A stretch of DNA of 64,000 bases, taken from positions 1 to 64,000 of the forward strand of contig CANRNR010000001.1 of the NCBI GenBank assembly GCA_947632035.1. The letters are read 5' to 3'. The translations under genes were made by a program, and so were the position numbers. The notes under the pieces are model-generated. The model did not search any database, was not told the DNA's origin, and saw only the letters and a list, made by a program, of their open reading frames with translations. Below are positions 63,798-64,000 of the stretch, piece after piece; within the stretch, counting starts at the first letter, position 1; every line of letters starts with the position of its first letter. The DNA is from an uncultured Clostridia bacterium. Its GTDB lineage: Bacteria; Bacillota; Clostridia; TANB77; CAG-508.

Positions 63798-64000
63798 CTA
63801 AATTGTTGATTTTAATGAGTCAAGTAACCAGTTACCCATATATAATTGGATACATGGTACAAGTACAACAACTACTAAGAAGATTAACAATATTCCAACG
63901 AAGAAATATGATATTTCTGGTAATACTTTCATAATCTTTTGTAAGCTGTTTTGTATATCTATATCCATATAATCTAACAATTTTTGCATCATTTCTGTTA
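63798..64000 (-). CDS. Type II secretion/type IV pilus inner-membrane protein GspF/PilC-like, C-terminal end (partial)
   Basis: The frame is open to the window edge (codons for T-E precede MMQKLL), and the possible ATGs have no SD, so this is probably the end of a larger gene. The visible 66 residues show a soluble helix (QKLLDYMDIDIQNSLQKIM) and one hydrophobic helix (ISYFFVGILLIFLVVVVLVP), then IQLYMG. This is the usual last helix of GspF/PilC proteins (PI-x-x-YMG). It would fit a pilus system processing prepilin-like proteins such as the LRR protein at 12 kb. Confidence 0.62.
   Translation of the reverse strand, partial: TEMMQKLLDYMDIDIQNSLQKIMKVLPEISYFFVGILLIFLVVVVLVPCIQLYMGNWLLDSLKSTI

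Noticed and set aside
1..64000. tRNA or rRNA genes
   Set aside because: I looked for GGTTCGANTCC-type T-arms followed by acceptor ends and for rRNA signature stretches and saw none. A tRNA search program would be decisive.

Overview
This 64 kb window is very AT-rich chromosomal DNA of an anaerobic, spore-forming member of the Bacillota (class Clostridia). The evidence is the GatCAB amidotransferase, an NADH-linked [FeFe] hydrogenase, AdhE, a glmS ribozyme, RNase J, and sporulation genes (YqfC, YqfD, BofA, PdaA-like deacetylase, spore photoproduct lyase, a Spo0A-type effector). An uncultured gut Clostridia lineage is a reasonable guess, but the sequence alone does not prove it. I saw no rRNA gene, tRNA gene or CRISPR array. 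From 0.2 to 42.4 kb nearly all genes lie on the minus strand; from 42.7 kb the strands are mixed.

Layout. 1-165: right end of an IS3-family element. 0.2-3.7 kb: gatCAB operon. 3.8-12.8 kb: accessory stretch with a receiver-less Spo0A-like protein, adhE, a GC-shifted orphan, a transglutaminase lipoprotein, a small membrane protein, a putative zinc peptidase, and a frameshifted pilin-anchored leucine-rich-repeat protein. 12.9-31.6 kb: housekeeping and repair genes (gltD-like, type-4 UDG, LD-carboxypeptidase, pgeF, addB, ogg, an OmpR-type two-component system, spl, trmB, RNase E/G, pth, recO, yqzL), interrupted by two glycosyltransferases and a GNAT gene. 31.9-37.8 kb: era and the hydrogenase operon hydC-hydB-GNAT-hydA. 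38-42.5 kb: sporulation cluster yqfC-yqfD-unknown-ybeY and a polysaccharide deacetylase. 42.7-44.3 kb: LytTR/GHKL two-component pair. 44.5-49.7 kb: RNA-modification genes, an Rpn-family nuclease pseudogene, a small membrane protein and uvrC. 49.7-53.7 kb: glmS with its ribozyme, and purA. 54-55.6 kb: bofA, yaaL and a cation exchanger. 55.9-64 kb: serS, engB, a GC-shifted 79-aa orphan, a DUF951 gene, gltX, rnjA, a ROK kinase and the end of a GspF/PilC-like gene.

The most unusual signals are non-coding or in decayed genes. (1) Two 98-nt cores, 25 kb apart, share internal-loop sequence and show compensatory base changes. Each sits on a perfect outer stem of unrelated sequence, and a third stem of the same architecture carries a different GC-rich cap. 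(2) Three apparent +1 frameshifts in two genes each fall on an in-frame CGG codon. (3) A probable 250-nt leader or small RNA lies upstream of rnjA. (4) Four genes share a distinctly higher GC content, and two of them have palindromes inside their promoters. (5) Four direct repeats at exact 11-bp spacing precede the zinc-peptidase gene.

Metabolic picture (inference): fermentation with electron-bifurcating H2 production (HydABC) and ethanol formation (AdhE), in an endospore former that also carries type IV pilin-like surface machinery.
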